Shown here: piece by piece, positions 8,364 through 16,923 of the stretch
How positions within the stretch are numbered: position 1 is the stretch's first letter
Layout: every line of letters starts with the position of its first letter
Assembly: GCF_039531165.1 (NCBI RefSeq)
Contig: NZ_BAAAPN010000103.1
Location: 1-64,000, forward strand
DNA length: 64,000 bases
Source: Nostocoides_A vanveenii
GTDB taxonomy: Bacteria > Actinomycetota > Actinomycetes > Actinomycetales > Dermatophilaceae
Reading direction: 5' to 3'
The notes under the pieces: generated by a model
The model's input: only the letters and a program-made list of their open reading frames with translations
Told to the model about the DNA's origin: nothing
Database searches by the model: none
Position numbers and translations under genes: made by a program

Positions 8364-9407
8364 ATGCGTGCGCTCGTCCTGCGATCGACCATGTTGGTGG
8401 TCGCGACCTGCCTGGTCATCGTCATGGTGCCGGTGTTCGGGAGTGTGGTCCTCTTCGCCGCGCGCGCCCCGTCCGACCGGATCGTGGGCAACTCGCTCAG
8501 CGGGGCCGGGCTGGCGCTGGTCGCCCTCGGCGTCTTCGCGGTGCTTGCCCTGCTGGCCGGGGCGATCGGCATGATCGTCGCCCGGCGCCAGGCCGCCCAG
8601 TTGACCGCGCCGCTGACCGCCCTGGCCGGCCAGGCCGAGCGGCTCGGGGCCGGCCAAGAGTCGACCACGCCCCTCGCAACCGGGATCCGCGAGATCGACA
8701 AGATCAGCGAGGTCCTCGCGGCCAGTTCGATGGACATGAGCCGGGCGCTCAGTGCCGAGCGGGACTTCGCCGCCGACGCCAGCCATCAGTTGCGCACGCC
8801 GCTGGCAGCCCTGCTGCTGCGGCTGGAGGAGATCGGGGCGACCGACGATCCCGTCGTCGTGCGTGAGGAGGCCGAGACGGCGATCGCGCAGGTGGAGCGC
8901 CTGGCAGGAGTCGTTGACGACCTCATGGGCCGCGCCAAGCGGCGCCCGGCCGAGACCTCGGCCGTCTCCCTCGACTCGGTGATCGCCGCCCTCCAACGCG
9001 AGTGGCAACCGGCCCTGAGCGGGGCGCGCCGCAGCATGCGGGTCCATGGGGAGCGGGGCCTGCAGGTACTCATCCCGAGACCGGCGCTCTCGCAGATCCT
9101 CTCGACGCTCATCGAGAATTCGCTGGCCCACGGCCGGGGCACGGTCTCGGTGCACGCCCGCCGGTCGGGCCCGACCGTGGTCGTCGAAGTGAGCGACGAC
9201 GGCGCCGGGGTGGCTCCAGAGATCGCCGCCCACATCTTCGAGCGGTCGGTCTCGAGCTCCGGGACCGGCCTGGGGCTCGCCCTCGCCCGCGACCTGGCCG
9301 AGAACAACTACGGCCGGTTGGAGTTGCTCCGCGCGGACACGGCGTTGTTCGGGTTGTTCTTGTCCGAGGCGTCCTCGAGTTCTTTGGCGAAGACGAACCT
9401 GCGGTAG
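8364..9407 (+). CDS. Sensor histidine kinase
   Basis: A 347-residue membrane kinase, partner of the preceding regulator. Two transmembrane helices (about 7-30 and 50-74) flank a very short external loop, so it probably senses the membrane or an internal signal. A HAMP-like linker leads to HisKA with His141 in DASHQLRTPLAALLLRLEEI, then an ATPase domain with ENSLAHGRG, DDGAGV and GTGLGLALAR. The protein should end near FGLFLSEA; the last residues (about 315-347) are coded by DNA that also codes, on the other strand, the end of GtrA (9308-9407). No transcription terminator fits between them. Confidence 0.9.
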   Translation: MRALVLRSTMLVVATCLVIVMVPVFGSVVLFAARAPSDRIVGNSLSGAGLALVALGVFAVLALLAGAIGMIVARRQAAQLTAPLTALAGQAERLGAGQESTTPLATGIREIDKISEVLAASSMDMSRALSAERDFAADASHQLRTPLAALLLRLEEIGATDDPVVVREEAETAIAQVERLAGVVDDLMGRAKRRPAETSAVSLDSVIAALQREWQPALSGARRSMRVHGERGLQVLIPRPALSQILSTLIENSLAHGRGTVSVHARRSGPTVVVEVSDDGAGVAPEIAAHIFERSVSSSGTGLGLALARDLAENNYGRLELLRADTALFGLFLSEASSSSLAKTNLR

Positions 9408-9823
9408 GCCCAGAACCGGAAAAGGGTGCCCAAGCCGATGCCGAAGACGTTGGCGATATTGTCGGCGATCAGCGTCGTCAGGCCGAGGCCGTAGTGCGAG
9501 AAGGCGATCGCGCCCGCCCCGATCACCAGCGCGGCGACATTGGTCACCACGAAGAGGGTGAACTCGTGCGGTGCCGACCGGTTGCGGCGATGACGGAAAG
9601 TCCACTGCCGGTTGCCGAGCCACGAGAAGACCGTGGCGACGCTCGCCGAGACGACCTTGGCCGTGGTCGGTTTGTCCTCCAGCACCGTGTGGCGCAGGAC
9701 ATTCATCAGGCCGACGTCGATGACGAAGGCGAGCGCACCGATGATGCCGAACTTCACGACCTCGCGCCACAGGGTGTCGATGGTGCCGCGGGCCCAGGCG
9801 AGTGGGCTGGAGGTCGTGGACAC
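9308..9823 (-). CDS. GtrA-family membrane protein
   Basis: A 171-residue protein with four predicted transmembrane helices. GtrA-family proteins are thought to help move undecaprenyl- or decaprenyl-linked sugars across the membrane in cell-envelope glycosylation. Landmarks are WREVVKFGIIGALAFVIDV, NRQWTFRHRRNRS (the family NRxWTF motif) and RFWAYRRFVF near the end. I chose GTG 9823 because TACGCT lies 6 bases upstream on the minus strand; the much longer open frame upstream is only the shadow of purK. The tail after RFVF is Asn/Ser-rich and overlaps the histidine kinase gene by 100 bases. Confidence 0.85.
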   Translation of the reverse strand: MSTTSSPLAWARGTIDTLWREVVKFGIIGALAFVIDVGLMNVLRHTVLEDKPTTAKVVSASVATVFSWLGNRQWTFRHRRNRSAPHEFTLFVVTNVAALVIGAGAIAFSHYGLGLTTLIADNIANVFGIGLGTLFRFWAYRRFVFAKELEDASDKNNPNNAVSARSNSNRP

Positions 9824-9871
9824 TGCCAAAGCGTAACCGCGGCTGCTGGGGACCACGGGTATTCTCACGGG

Positions 9872-11041
9872 GTGGACGCGACCCCTTCGACGCCGCTGCG
9901 CGCCCCGGGGGGCTTCCCGGTCGTCGGCATCATCGGCGGCGGTCAACTTGCCCGTATGTGCGCTGGCCCGGCCATCGAACTCGGCATCACGCTCGCGGTG
10001 CTCGCCGAAGAAGCGGACGGCTCCGCCGCCCAAGCGGTGCGCTGGGCCCCGGTCGGGGACTACCGCGACCCGGCGACGGTGCTCGCCTTCGCCCGGGAGT
10101 GCGATGTCATCACCTTCGACCACGAGCACGTTCCGGCCCCGGTGCTGGCGGCACTGGCCGACGCCGGCATACCGATGCATCCGTCGCCCGCCGCGCTCGT
10201 CTACGCCCAGGACAAACTCGCGATGCGTGCGCGGCTGGGGGAACTCGGCATACCGTGCCCGCGGTGGCAGGCGGCGCAGTCCGCCGAAGACGTCGCCGCC
10301 TTCGGGGCGGAGGTCGGGTGGCCGGTCATCGCCAAAGTGCCCACCGGCGGATACGACGGCAAGGGCGTGCTGGTGATCGACGGCCCGGCAGACGTCGCGG
10401 AGTGGCTCGAGCGTGGACCGGTCCTGCTGGAGGAGCGCGTCGACTTCGTGCGCGAACTGGCCGTCCTCATCGCGCGCTCGCCTTCGGGGCAGGCGGCAGC
10501 GTGGCCGGTCGTCGAAACGATCCAGCAAGACGGCATCTGCGTCGAGGTGCAGGCTCCGGCCGAGGGTCTCGCTGACGAACTCGCAGCCGAAGCGACCCTC
10601 GCCGGGCTGCGCCTGGCCGGAGAACTGGCCGTGACGGGGGTGCTCGCGGTGGAGATCTTCCAGACCCTCGACGGCGGCTTCGTCGTCAACGAACTCGCGA
10701 TGCGCCCGCACAACAGCGGCCACTGGAGCATGGACGGCGCCGTGACCGGGCAGTTCGAGCAGCATTTGCGTGCGGTGCTCGATCTGCCGCTCGGTGCGCC
10801 GACGCCGCTCGCGCCGGTGACGGTAATGGCCAATGTGCTGGGGGGCGACTATCCGCAGCTCTATCCGGCCTACCGCCACCTGCTCGCGCGGGATCCCGGG
10901 CTGCGAATGCATATGTACGGCAAGGGTGTTCGGCCCGGACGCAAGATCGGCCATGTCAATGTCGTCGGCGCCGACCGGGCGCAACTGAGCGAGCGTGCCC
11001 GGCACGCCGCGGACTATCTCTCGGGAGTGATCACCGAATGA
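9872..11041 (+). CDS. purK: 5-(carboxyamino)imidazole ribonucleotide synthase
   Basis: A 389-residue ATP-grasp enzyme of purine synthesis. It uses ATP and bicarbonate to convert AIR to N5-CAIR. The N-terminal PreATP-grasp fold opens with VVGIIGGGQLARM. The ATP-grasp core shows YAQDKLAMR, KVPTGGYDGKGV and LLEERVDF, with the substrate region VNELAMRPHNSGHW. The GTG start at 9872 is preceded by TATTCT at 6 bases (9860-9865), so the transcript is probably leaderless. The stop overlaps the purE start (ATGA at 11038); PurE uses the product. In-frame ATA codons at 10169 and 10250 are unusual for this base composition and fall inside GGCATACCG words. Confidence 0.95.
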   Translation: MDATPSTPLRAPGGFPVVGIIGGGQLARMCAGPAIELGITLAVLAEEADGSAAQAVRWAPVGDYRDPATVLAFARECDVITFDHEHVPAPVLAALADAGIPMHPSPAALVYAQDKLAMRARLGELGIPCPRWQAAQSAEDVAAFGAEVGWPVIAKVPTGGYDGKGVLVIDGPADVAEWLERGPVLLEERVDFVRELAVLIARSPSGQAAAWPVVETIQQDGICVEVQAPAEGLADELAAEATLAGLRLAGELAVTGVLAVEIFQTLDGGFVVNELAMRPHNSGHWSMDGAVTGQFEQHLRAVLDLPLGAPTPLAPVTVMANVLGGDYPQLYPAYRHLLARDPGLRMHMYGKGVRPGRKIGHVNVVGADRAQLSERARHAADYLSGVITE

Positions 11042-11553
11042 CCGAATCCCCGCTCGTGGGCCTCGTCATGGGCAGCGATAGTGACTGGCCCGTGATGGAG
11101 CAAGCGGCAATTGCCTTGCAGGAGTTCGGAATCGCCTTTGAGGCCGATGTCGTCTCTGCCCACCGGATGCCCGAGGACATGATCACGTATGGCCGCGAGG
11201 CTGCCGCCCGGGGATTGCGGGTCGTGATCGCGGGCGCGGGCGGGGCGGCGCACCTGCCCGGGATGCTCGCGTCGGTCACGCCGCTGCCGGTGATCGGGGT
11301 GCCGGTGCCGCTGACCTACCTGGACGGGATGGACTCGCTGCTCTCGATCGTGCAGATGCCGGCCGGCGTGCCGGTCGCGACGGTCTCGATCGGCGGAGCC
11401 CGCAATGCCGGGCTGCTCGCGGCCCGCATCCTCGGGTGCGGGGAGGGCGAGGAGGCGGCCCGGGTGCGGGCGGCCGTGGTGAGTTTTCAGGCGGGGATGC
11501 GGGACACGGCATACGCCAAGGGGGCGGCGCTGCGGGGACGGGCGGGCGGCTGA
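11038..11553 (+). CDS. purE: N5-carboxyaminoimidazole ribonucleotide mutase
   Basis: A 171-residue class I PurE. It converts N5-CAIR, made by PurK, into CAIR. The active-site signature is clear: VMGSDSDWPVM at the N-terminus, VVSAHRMPEDM with the catalytic His, and AGAGGAAHLPGMLA, followed by VPVPLTYLDGMDSLLSIVQMP. Translationally coupled to purK by a 4-base overlap. The gene ends against the convergent CoA-binding protein gene with only 9 bases between stops. Confidence 0.95.
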   Translation: MTESPLVGLVMGSDSDWPVMEQAAIALQEFGIAFEADVVSAHRMPEDMITYGREAAARGLRVVIAGAGGAAHLPGMLASVTPLPVIGVPVPLTYLDGMDSLLSIVQMPAGVPVATVSIGGARNAGLLAARILGCGEGEEAARVRAAVVSFQAGMRDTAYAKGAALRGRAGG

Positions 11554-11562
11554 CGCCGAGCG

Positions 11563-12009
11563 TCAGCGCCCGGGCATGAGGCGCTTGTTCTCGATCTTGG
11601 GGCAGGTGTCCATGACGACGTCGAGGCCGGCGCGGCGCGCACGGTCGGCGGCCGCGGCGTCCTTGACGCCCAACTGCATCCAGATGGCGTCGATCGAGAG
11701 GCGGTCCTTGTTGGCGATGACCTCGTCGACGATCGCTCCGACATGCTGGGAGTTGACGAAGCAGTCGACGACCTTGACGTCCACGCCGTCGGGGATGTCG
11801 GAGATGCTCGCGTAGCCCGGCTCGCCGTGGACCGTCTCGGCCTTGGGGTGGACCGGGATGATGCCCTTGTCGAGCTCGTACTTCAGATAGCGGGCGATCC
11901 GCCAGGCGTCCCGCTCGCGGTTGTCGGAGAGGCCGACGATAACCCAGATGCCAGGATCGATGAGCAGGTCGTCGATCAGGTCCGGGTCGTTCAGATGAGT
12001 CAGTGTCAT
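11563..12009 (-). CDS. CoA-binding (YccU-like) protein
   Basis: A 148-residue single Rossmann-fold protein of the CoA-binding domain family related to the N-terminus of succinyl-CoA ligase alpha. Visible are IWVIVGLSDNRERDAWRIARYL, GIIPVHPKAETVHGEPGYAS and the family ending WMQLGVKDAAAADRARRAGL followed by VVMDTCPKIE. Members bind CoA in vitro but a pathway role is not established. ATG 12009 is preceded on the minus strand by CATAGT at 6 bases, fitting the leaderless layout and ruling out the longer upstream frame. Confidence 0.85.
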   Translation of the reverse strand: MTLTHLNDPDLIDDLLIDPGIWVIVGLSDNRERDAWRIARYLKYELDKGIIPVHPKAETVHGEPGYASISDIPDGVDVKVVDCFVNSQHVGAIVDEVIANKDRLSIDAIWMQLGVKDAAAADRARRAGLDVVMDTCPKIENKRLMPGR

Positions 12010-12037
12010 CGGTTCACTATGGCAGCAAAGCGCCCGG

Positions 12038-13225
12038 TCAGTCCGAGCCGAAGAGGTCGCGGGTGTAGACCTTGTCGGCCACATCGGCGAGTTCGGGGGC
12101 ACGGCGGTTGGCGACGATCACATCGCTGCGGGCCTTGAACTCGGCGAAGTCGTGCACCACCTCGGAGCCGTAGAAGGACGCATCCTCCAGCTCGGGCTCG
12201 TAGACGATCACCGAGATCCCCTTGGCCTTGATCCGCTTCATGATGCCCTGCACCGAGGAGGAGCGGAAGTTGTCCGAGCCGGCCTTCATGATCAACCGGT
12301 AGACGCCCACAACGCGCGGGCGGCGCGAGACGATGTCGGCTGCGACATAGTCCTTGCGGGTGGTGTTGGCATCAACGATGGCGCTGATCATCGTCTGGGG
12401 CACGTCCTGATAGTTCGCCAGCAATTGCTTCGTGTCCTTCGGCAGGCAGTAGCCGCCATAGCCGAAGGACGGGTTGTTGTAGTGGCTGCCGATCCGCGGG
12501 TCCAGCCCGACACCCTCGATGATCTGGCGGGTGTCGAGGCCGTGCGTGGAGGCGAAGGTGTCGAGCTCATTGAAGTAGGCGACGCGCATCGCCAGATAGG
12601 TGTTGGCGAACAGCTTGATCGCCTCGGCCTCGGTCGATCCGGTCAGCAGGACCGGTGTGTCGTCGTCCTCGCTTGCCGCGGCCAACAGATCCGCGAACCG
12701 ACGGCCACGATCGCTGACCTCGCCGACGACGATCCTCGAGGGGTGCAGGTTGTCATGCAGGGCCCGGCCCTCGCGCAGGAACTCGGGGGAGAAGATGACA
12801 TTCTCGGTGCCCAGCCGCCGCCGCACACCCGCGGTGAACCCCACCGGGATCGTCGACTTGATGACCATGACGGCGTCCGGGTTGATGCGCATGACGTCCC
12901 GGATCACTGACTCGACCGAGCGGGTGTCGAAGTAGTTCGTCACCTCGTCGTAGTTCGTGGGCGTCGCGATGATGACGAACTCGGCCTCGGCATACGCCTC
13001 GTCCGGGCTGACCGTATAGGTGATGTCGAGGCGCTCCTGATTCAGGAAGCGCTCGATGTCCGGGTCGCTGATCGGGCTCTCGCCCGCTTGCAGCATCGCG
13101 ATCTTGCGGGCATCGATGTCGTGGGCGAAGACGCGGTTCTGCCGGGCGAGCAGCATCGCCAGCGAGAGACCGACATACGAGGTGCCGACGACGGCGATGG
13201 TGGCGGGTGCGGCGGGGGTGGACAC
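12038..13225 (-). CDS. UDP-glucose/nucleotide-sugar 6-dehydrogenase
   Basis: A 395-residue NAD-dependent nucleotide-sugar dehydrogenase. It oxidises C6 of a UDP-sugar twice, giving a uronic acid donor for envelope polysaccharide. The NAD fold opens with VVGTSYVGLSLAMLLA (Thr-Ser where many relatives have Gly), STIPVGFT and SPEFLREG mark the active site, and the catalytic Cys is in YGGYCLPKDTKQL. The C-terminal domain has IVYEPELEDASFYGSEVV. The compact length and sequence resemble streptococcal HasB-type enzymes, so UDP-glucose is the likeliest substrate, not proven. GTG 13225 follows TAGACT at 8 bases on the minus strand. Divergent from the LLM gene. Confidence 0.88.
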   Translation of the reverse strand: MSTPAAPATIAVVGTSYVGLSLAMLLARQNRVFAHDIDARKIAMLQAGESPISDPDIERFLNQERLDITYTVSPDEAYAEAEFVIIATPTNYDEVTNYFDTRSVESVIRDVMRINPDAVMVIKSTIPVGFTAGVRRRLGTENVIFSPEFLREGRALHDNLHPSRIVVGEVSDRGRRFADLLAAASEDDDTPVLLTGSTEAEAIKLFANTYLAMRVAYFNELDTFASTHGLDTRQIIEGVGLDPRIGSHYNNPSFGYGGYCLPKDTKQLLANYQDVPQTMISAIVDANTTRKDYVAADIVSRRPRVVGVYRLIMKAGSDNFRSSSVQGIMKRIKAKGISVIVYEPELEDASFYGSEVVHDFAEFKARSDVIVANRRAPELADVADKVYTRDLFGSD

Positions 13226-13273
13226 GATTGGGGAGTCTAAGCGGCGGTGGGCCGGGCTGAGTTCACGCGCGGG

Positions 13274-13279
13274 TAGCGT
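13274..13279 (+). promoter_or_regulatory. -10 element for the LLM oxidoreductase gene
   Basis: TAGCGT ends 7 bases before ATG 13287. On the opposite strand TAGACT (complement of 13234-13239) serves the divergent dehydrogenase, so both promoters sit within about 60 bases. Confidence 0.55.
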
Positions 13280-13286
13280 TGCGGGC

Positions 13287-14357
13287 ATGCGATTCGGAAT
13301 GTTCATCCCGCAGGGCTGGCGCATGGACCTCGCCGGCATCGACCCCGACCAGCACTGGGGCGTGATGGCCGGCCTGGCGCGGCGCGCCGACGCCCAGGCC
13401 GAGTGGGAGTCGATCTGGGTCTACGACCACTTCCACACCGTCCCGATGCCGAGCCAGGACGCGACGCACGAGGCCTGGACGCTGATGTCCGCCTTTGCCG
13501 CGGTGACCGGGCGGGTGCGGCTCGGGCAGATGTGCACGTGCATGAGCTACCGCGACCCCGCCTATCTCGCCAAGGTCGCGGCGACGGTCGATGTGATCTC
13601 CGAGGGGCGGGTCGAGATGGGCATCGGCGCGGGCTGGTACGAACACGAGTGGCGCGCCTATGGATACGGCTTCCCCAGTGCGGGCGAGCGACTGGGCCGG
13701 CTGCGCGAGGGCGTCGAGGTCTTCCGCCAGGCATGGACCACGGGCTCGGCCACGCTTGCCGGCGAGCACTACCAGGTTGATGGGGCACAGGTCTGGCCGC
13801 GCCCCCTGCAGGGCACGAGCGCCCCCGGATCGGCGAGCAACGGCATACCGATGTGGATCGCCGGTGGCGGGGAGAAGAAGACGCTGCGCATCGCGGCCGA
13901 GTATGCCGACTACACCAACTTCGACGGCTCGCTCGAGGGGTTCGCGGCCAAGTCGGCGATCTTGGCGGGGCACTGCCGCGACATCGGCCGCGACTTCGGG
14001 TCCATCACCCGCACGGCCAACTACAACGTTGTCATCGGCGCAAACCAGAAGGAGATCGACGACCGCCTCGCCTGGCTGGTCGACCACTACAAGCGATCCG
14101 GCGTGCCCGACCAGATCCTGCAGGCCCAGCTGCCCGGCATCAAGAACGGCCCCGCCGTCGGGACGCCCGAGCAGATCGCCGAGCGCCTGGTCGCCTTGGA
14201 AGGCCTGGGCATGGCGTATGCCATCTGCTACTTCGCCGAGGCGGCCTACGACCTCTCCGGGGTCGAGCTCTTCGAGCAGCAGGTGATCCCGGCGCTCTCG
14301 GACGCCTCGCCCGAGCAGCCGCACCACCGGCGCTGGCACCTGCCCGGCCGCGACTGA
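13287..14357 (+). CDS. LLM-class F420-dependent oxidoreductase
   Basis: A 356-residue TIM-barrel protein of the luciferase-like monooxygenase superfamily, F420-dependent subgroup. It opens with MRFGMFIPQGWRMD, and has WESIWVYDHFHTVP, GQMCTCMSYRDPAYLAK and the cofactor region GIGAGWYEHEWRAYG, then IPMWIAGGGEKKTL. The reaction is hydride transfer to or from F420 on an unknown substrate. The link fits the fbiA/fbiB F420 genes at 32-34 kb. ATG 13287 is set by the -10 element 7 bases upstream. It carries one ATA codon (13845) in a GGCATACCG word. Confidence 0.9.
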   Translation: MRFGMFIPQGWRMDLAGIDPDQHWGVMAGLARRADAQAEWESIWVYDHFHTVPMPSQDATHEAWTLMSAFAAVTGRVRLGQMCTCMSYRDPAYLAKVAATVDVISEGRVEMGIGAGWYEHEWRAYGYGFPSAGERLGRLREGVEVFRQAWTTGSATLAGEHYQVDGAQVWPRPLQGTSAPGSASNGIPMWIAGGGEKKTLRIAAEYADYTNFDGSLEGFAAKSAILAGHCRDIGRDFGSITRTANYNVVIGANQKEIDDRLAWLVDHYKRSGVPDQILQAQLPGIKNGPAVGTPEQIAERLVALEGLGMAYAICYFAEAAYDLSGVELFEQQVIPALSDASPEQPHHRRWHLPGRD

Positions 14358-14411
14358 CACGCCTGGTATGACCGCGGTCACCTCGCGGCGGCTGGTCTCG
14401 GCGCCGCGGTC

Positions 14412-14417
14412 TAGCCT
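14412..14417 (+). promoter_or_regulatory. -10 element for the acyl-CoA dehydrogenase gene
   Basis: TAGCCT ends 6 bases before ATG 14424; leaderless layout. Confidence 0.55.
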
Positions 14418-14423
14418 GGCGAT

Positions 14424-15584
14424 ATGACCAACCCTGACTTCGACACCTACCGGCTTTCCGAGGACCACGAGGCGATCCGGGACGCGATCCGCGACATTGC
14501 GACCGACAAGATCGCTCCGTATGCCGCGGACGTCGACGAGCAGGCGCGCTACCCGCAGGAGGCGCACGACGCGCTCGTGGCGTCCGAGTTCTTCGCGCCG
14601 CACGTGCCCGAGGAGTATGACGGCGTGGGCGCCGACGCGCTCGCCACCTGCATCGTCATCGAGGAGGTCGCGCGAGCCGATGTCTCGGCGTCGCTGATCC
14701 CGGCGGTGAACAAGCTCGGCTCGATGCCGCTGATGATCGCGGCGAGCGAGGAGGTCAAGAAGCGTTACCTGCCCAGGCTCGCGGCGGGTGAGGGGTTCGC
14801 CTACGGCCTGTCCGAGCGCGAGGCCGGCAGCGACACGGCCGGCATGACCTGCCAGGCCCGCGACAACGGCGACGGCACCTTCACTCTCAACGGTGGCAAG
14901 GCGTGGATCACCAATGCCGGTGTGGCAGAGCTCTATACGGTCATGGCCGTCACAGACCCCGGTGGTCGCCGCGGGGCGAATGTCACCGCCTTCGTCGTCG
15001 AGAAGTCCGACCCCGGATTCGGTTTCGGAGAGAAGGAGCGCAAGCTCGGGATCAAGGGCAGCCCGACGCGCGAGTTGCTCTTCGACAACTGCACCATCCC
15101 CGAGGACCGGATGGTCGGTGCGCGCGGTGAGGGGCTCAAGGTCGCGTTGAAGACGCTCGACCACACCCGGATCACCATCGGCGCCCAGGCCGTCGGAGTG
15201 GCGCAGGGGGCCCTGGACGTGGCGCTGGCCTATGTCAAGGAGCGCAAGCAGTTCGGCAAGGCCATCGCCGAGTTCCAGGGCCTGCAGTTCATGCTCGCGG
15301 ACATGGCCATGGAGCTCGAGGCGGCGCGGCAACTGGTCTATGTGGCCGCGGCCAAGTCGGAGCGGCATGACCGGGACCTGTCCTTCTTCGGGGCCGCGGC
15401 AAAGTGCTTCGCCTCGGATGTCGCGATGAAGGTCACCACCGACGCCGTGCAGCTGCTCGGTGGCGCCGGCTATGTCAAAGACTTCCCGGTCGAGCGGATG
15501 ATGCGCGACGCCAAGATCACCCAGATCTACGAGGGCACCAATCAGATCCAGCGGATCGTCATGGCCCGCCAGTTGTTGCGCTGA
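14424..15584 (+). CDS. Acyl-CoA dehydrogenase
   Basis: A 386-residue FAD flavoprotein that introduces the alpha-beta double bond in acyl-CoA during fatty-acid or branched-chain breakdown. The N-terminal helical domain covers about 1-120. The FAD/substrate loop shows YGLSEREAGSDTAGM and AWITNAG. The C-terminal helices hold ERKQFGKAI, LGGAGYVKDFPVERMMRDAK and the catalytic Glu in YEGTNQIQRIVMARQLL. Full length for the family; chain-length preference cannot be read. Leaderless start at 14424. It ends 4 bases from the stop of the convergent LytR-CpsA-Psr gene, leaving no room for a separate terminator. Confidence 0.92.
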   Translation: MTNPDFDTYRLSEDHEAIRDAIRDIATDKIAPYAADVDEQARYPQEAHDALVASEFFAPHVPEEYDGVGADALATCIVIEEVARADVSASLIPAVNKLGSMPLMIAASEEVKKRYLPRLAAGEGFAYGLSEREAGSDTAGMTCQARDNGDGTFTLNGGKAWITNAGVAELYTVMAVTDPGGRRGANVTAFVVEKSDPGFGFGEKERKLGIKGSPTRELLFDNCTIPEDRMVGARGEGLKVALKTLDHTRITIGAQAVGVAQGALDVALAYVKERKQFGKAIAEFQGLQFMLADMAMELEAARQLVYVAAAKSERHDRDLSFFGAAAKCFASDVAMKVTTDAVQLLGGAGYVKDFPVERMMRDAKITQIYEGTNQIQRIVMARQLLR

Positions 15585-15588
15585 CGCG

Positions 15589-16842
15589 TCAAGGGGCCTT
15601 GGTCGGCAGCAGTTCGGCCGGAATCGCGTCGTCACCTCGCAGGGCGCTGAACAGGCGCTCGGCGCCGGCGGCGTCCCACTCGACGGCAAGCCCGGCCGCA
15701 GTCGGCAGGCCGGGGTTGGAGACCGGCACCGTCACGGAGTTGCCCTTGCCCCCGGCGACCGCGCGCAGCCCGAGGAACGCCCGCGAGGTGCCGATCATCC
15801 CGTCATCGCTGCCGATGGCGACGGCGCTGCCCGCGGACGTGCCGATCGAGTGCAGGCGCCAGGGGAAAATCACCGTCGAGGGCGTGCCGATCTTGCCCAT
15901 CAGGGCGCCGAGGAATTGCCGCTGCCGCTTGACGCGCCCGAGGTCGCCCTCGGGGTCGGAGTAGCGGGCCCGGACATAGCCCAGGGCGTTCTTGCCGTTC
16001 AGCGTCTGGCAGCCGGCCGGCAGGTCGATGTGCGCCTTCTCGTCGTTCATCGCGTGCGGTAGGCACATCCGCACCCCGCCGACCGCGTCGACGAGGTTGG
16101 CGAAGCCAGCGAACCCGATCTCGACATAGCCGTCCAGGTGCAGGCCCGTCGACTTCTCGATGGTCGCAGCGAGCAGCGGCGGGCCGCCGATGGCGAAGGC
16201 GGCGTTGATCTTGTTCATCCCGTGCCCCGGGATCTCCACATAGGAGTCGCGCGGGATCGACAGCAGCGTCGGATCGCCGCCGCCGGTGTGCAGCACCATG
16301 ATCGAGTCGGTGCGCGCCCCCTCGGCGTAGCCGGTGCCCAGTTCCTTGCGCTGCTTCGGCGTCAGCTTGGCGCGGGCGTCGGAGCCCACCATCAGGTAGT
16401 TGCTACCGGCCGTGTCGGAGATGTGGCCGCCGGCCGGGGTGGCATCGACGCGCCCAACGCTCGACCAGGCGCCGTGGACGGCCCAGATCGTCGCCGCGAC
16501 CCAGGCGATCGCGGTCACGAGCAGCAACGCCACGACCCGCCTAACCGTATGCCCGGTGCCCCGCGGCCTCGGTGGCGGAACCAGCCGCTCGGGCCGGGTC
16601 GGCCGGGCCGGCGGAGCTGCCGGCCCGGTGGGCATCGTCGGCTCCGGCCGGTGTGACCACGCGGGGGGAGCGTCGAAATCGTCATCGTGCCAGCCGACAT
16701 ACGGGTCGCGCGGCTGGGTGGGCAGCGCCTGGGTGCGGTCGCCGACGGGCGGTGCGGGGGGAGTCGCGGACGGCGTCCGGCGCCGCTGGGGAATGGCCCG
16801 CGCGTCGCCCGATGTGTCACGTCCGTCGAAGCGATCGCTCAC
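15589..16842 (-). CDS. LytR-CpsA-Psr (LCP) family phosphotransferase
   Basis: A 417-residue envelope protein. The first ~110 residues are cytoplasmic, Pro/Arg-rich and low-complexity. One transmembrane helix follows (VVALLLVTAIAWVAATIWAV), then the extracellular LCP domain. Its signatures are present: YLMVGSDARAK, ARTDSIMVLH, LSIPRDSYVEIPGHGMNKIN, and Arg residues in YVRARYSDPEGDLGRVKRQR. LCP enzymes move lipid-linked glycopolymers onto peptidoglycan. GTG 16842 is my best start; no clear leaderless -10 precedes it. The adjacent divergent GT2 and the nearby nucleotide-sugar dehydrogenase fit a role in attaching envelope glycan. Confidence 0.9.
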   Translation of the reverse strand: MSDRFDGRDTSGDARAIPQRRRTPSATPPAPPVGDRTQALPTQPRDPYVGWHDDDFDAPPAWSHRPEPTMPTGPAAPPARPTRPERLVPPPRPRGTGHTVRRVVALLLVTAIAWVAATIWAVHGAWSSVGRVDATPAGGHISDTAGSNYLMVGSDARAKLTPKQRKELGTGYAEGARTDSIMVLHTGGGDPTLLSIPRDSYVEIPGHGMNKINAAFAIGGPPLLAATIEKSTGLHLDGYVEIGFAGFANLVDAVGGVRMCLPHAMNDEKAHIDLPAGCQTLNGKNALGYVRARYSDPEGDLGRVKRQRQFLGALMGKIGTPSTVIFPWRLHSIGTSAGSAVAIGSDDGMIGTSRAFLGLRAVAGGKGNSVTVPVSNPGLPTAAGLAVEWDAAGAERLFSALRGDDAIPAELLPTKAP

Positions 16843-16923
16843 GTGCGCACCAAACGCTCGACGGGCCGGGTCATGCCGGACAGGGTAAACGCCCGACCTG
16901 ACCCGAGCCGGGATACTTGGGGC

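Noticed and set aside
9824..11005. Long N-terminal extension of the GtrA frame
   Set aside because: It mirrors purK and a leaderless -10 places the real start at 9823.
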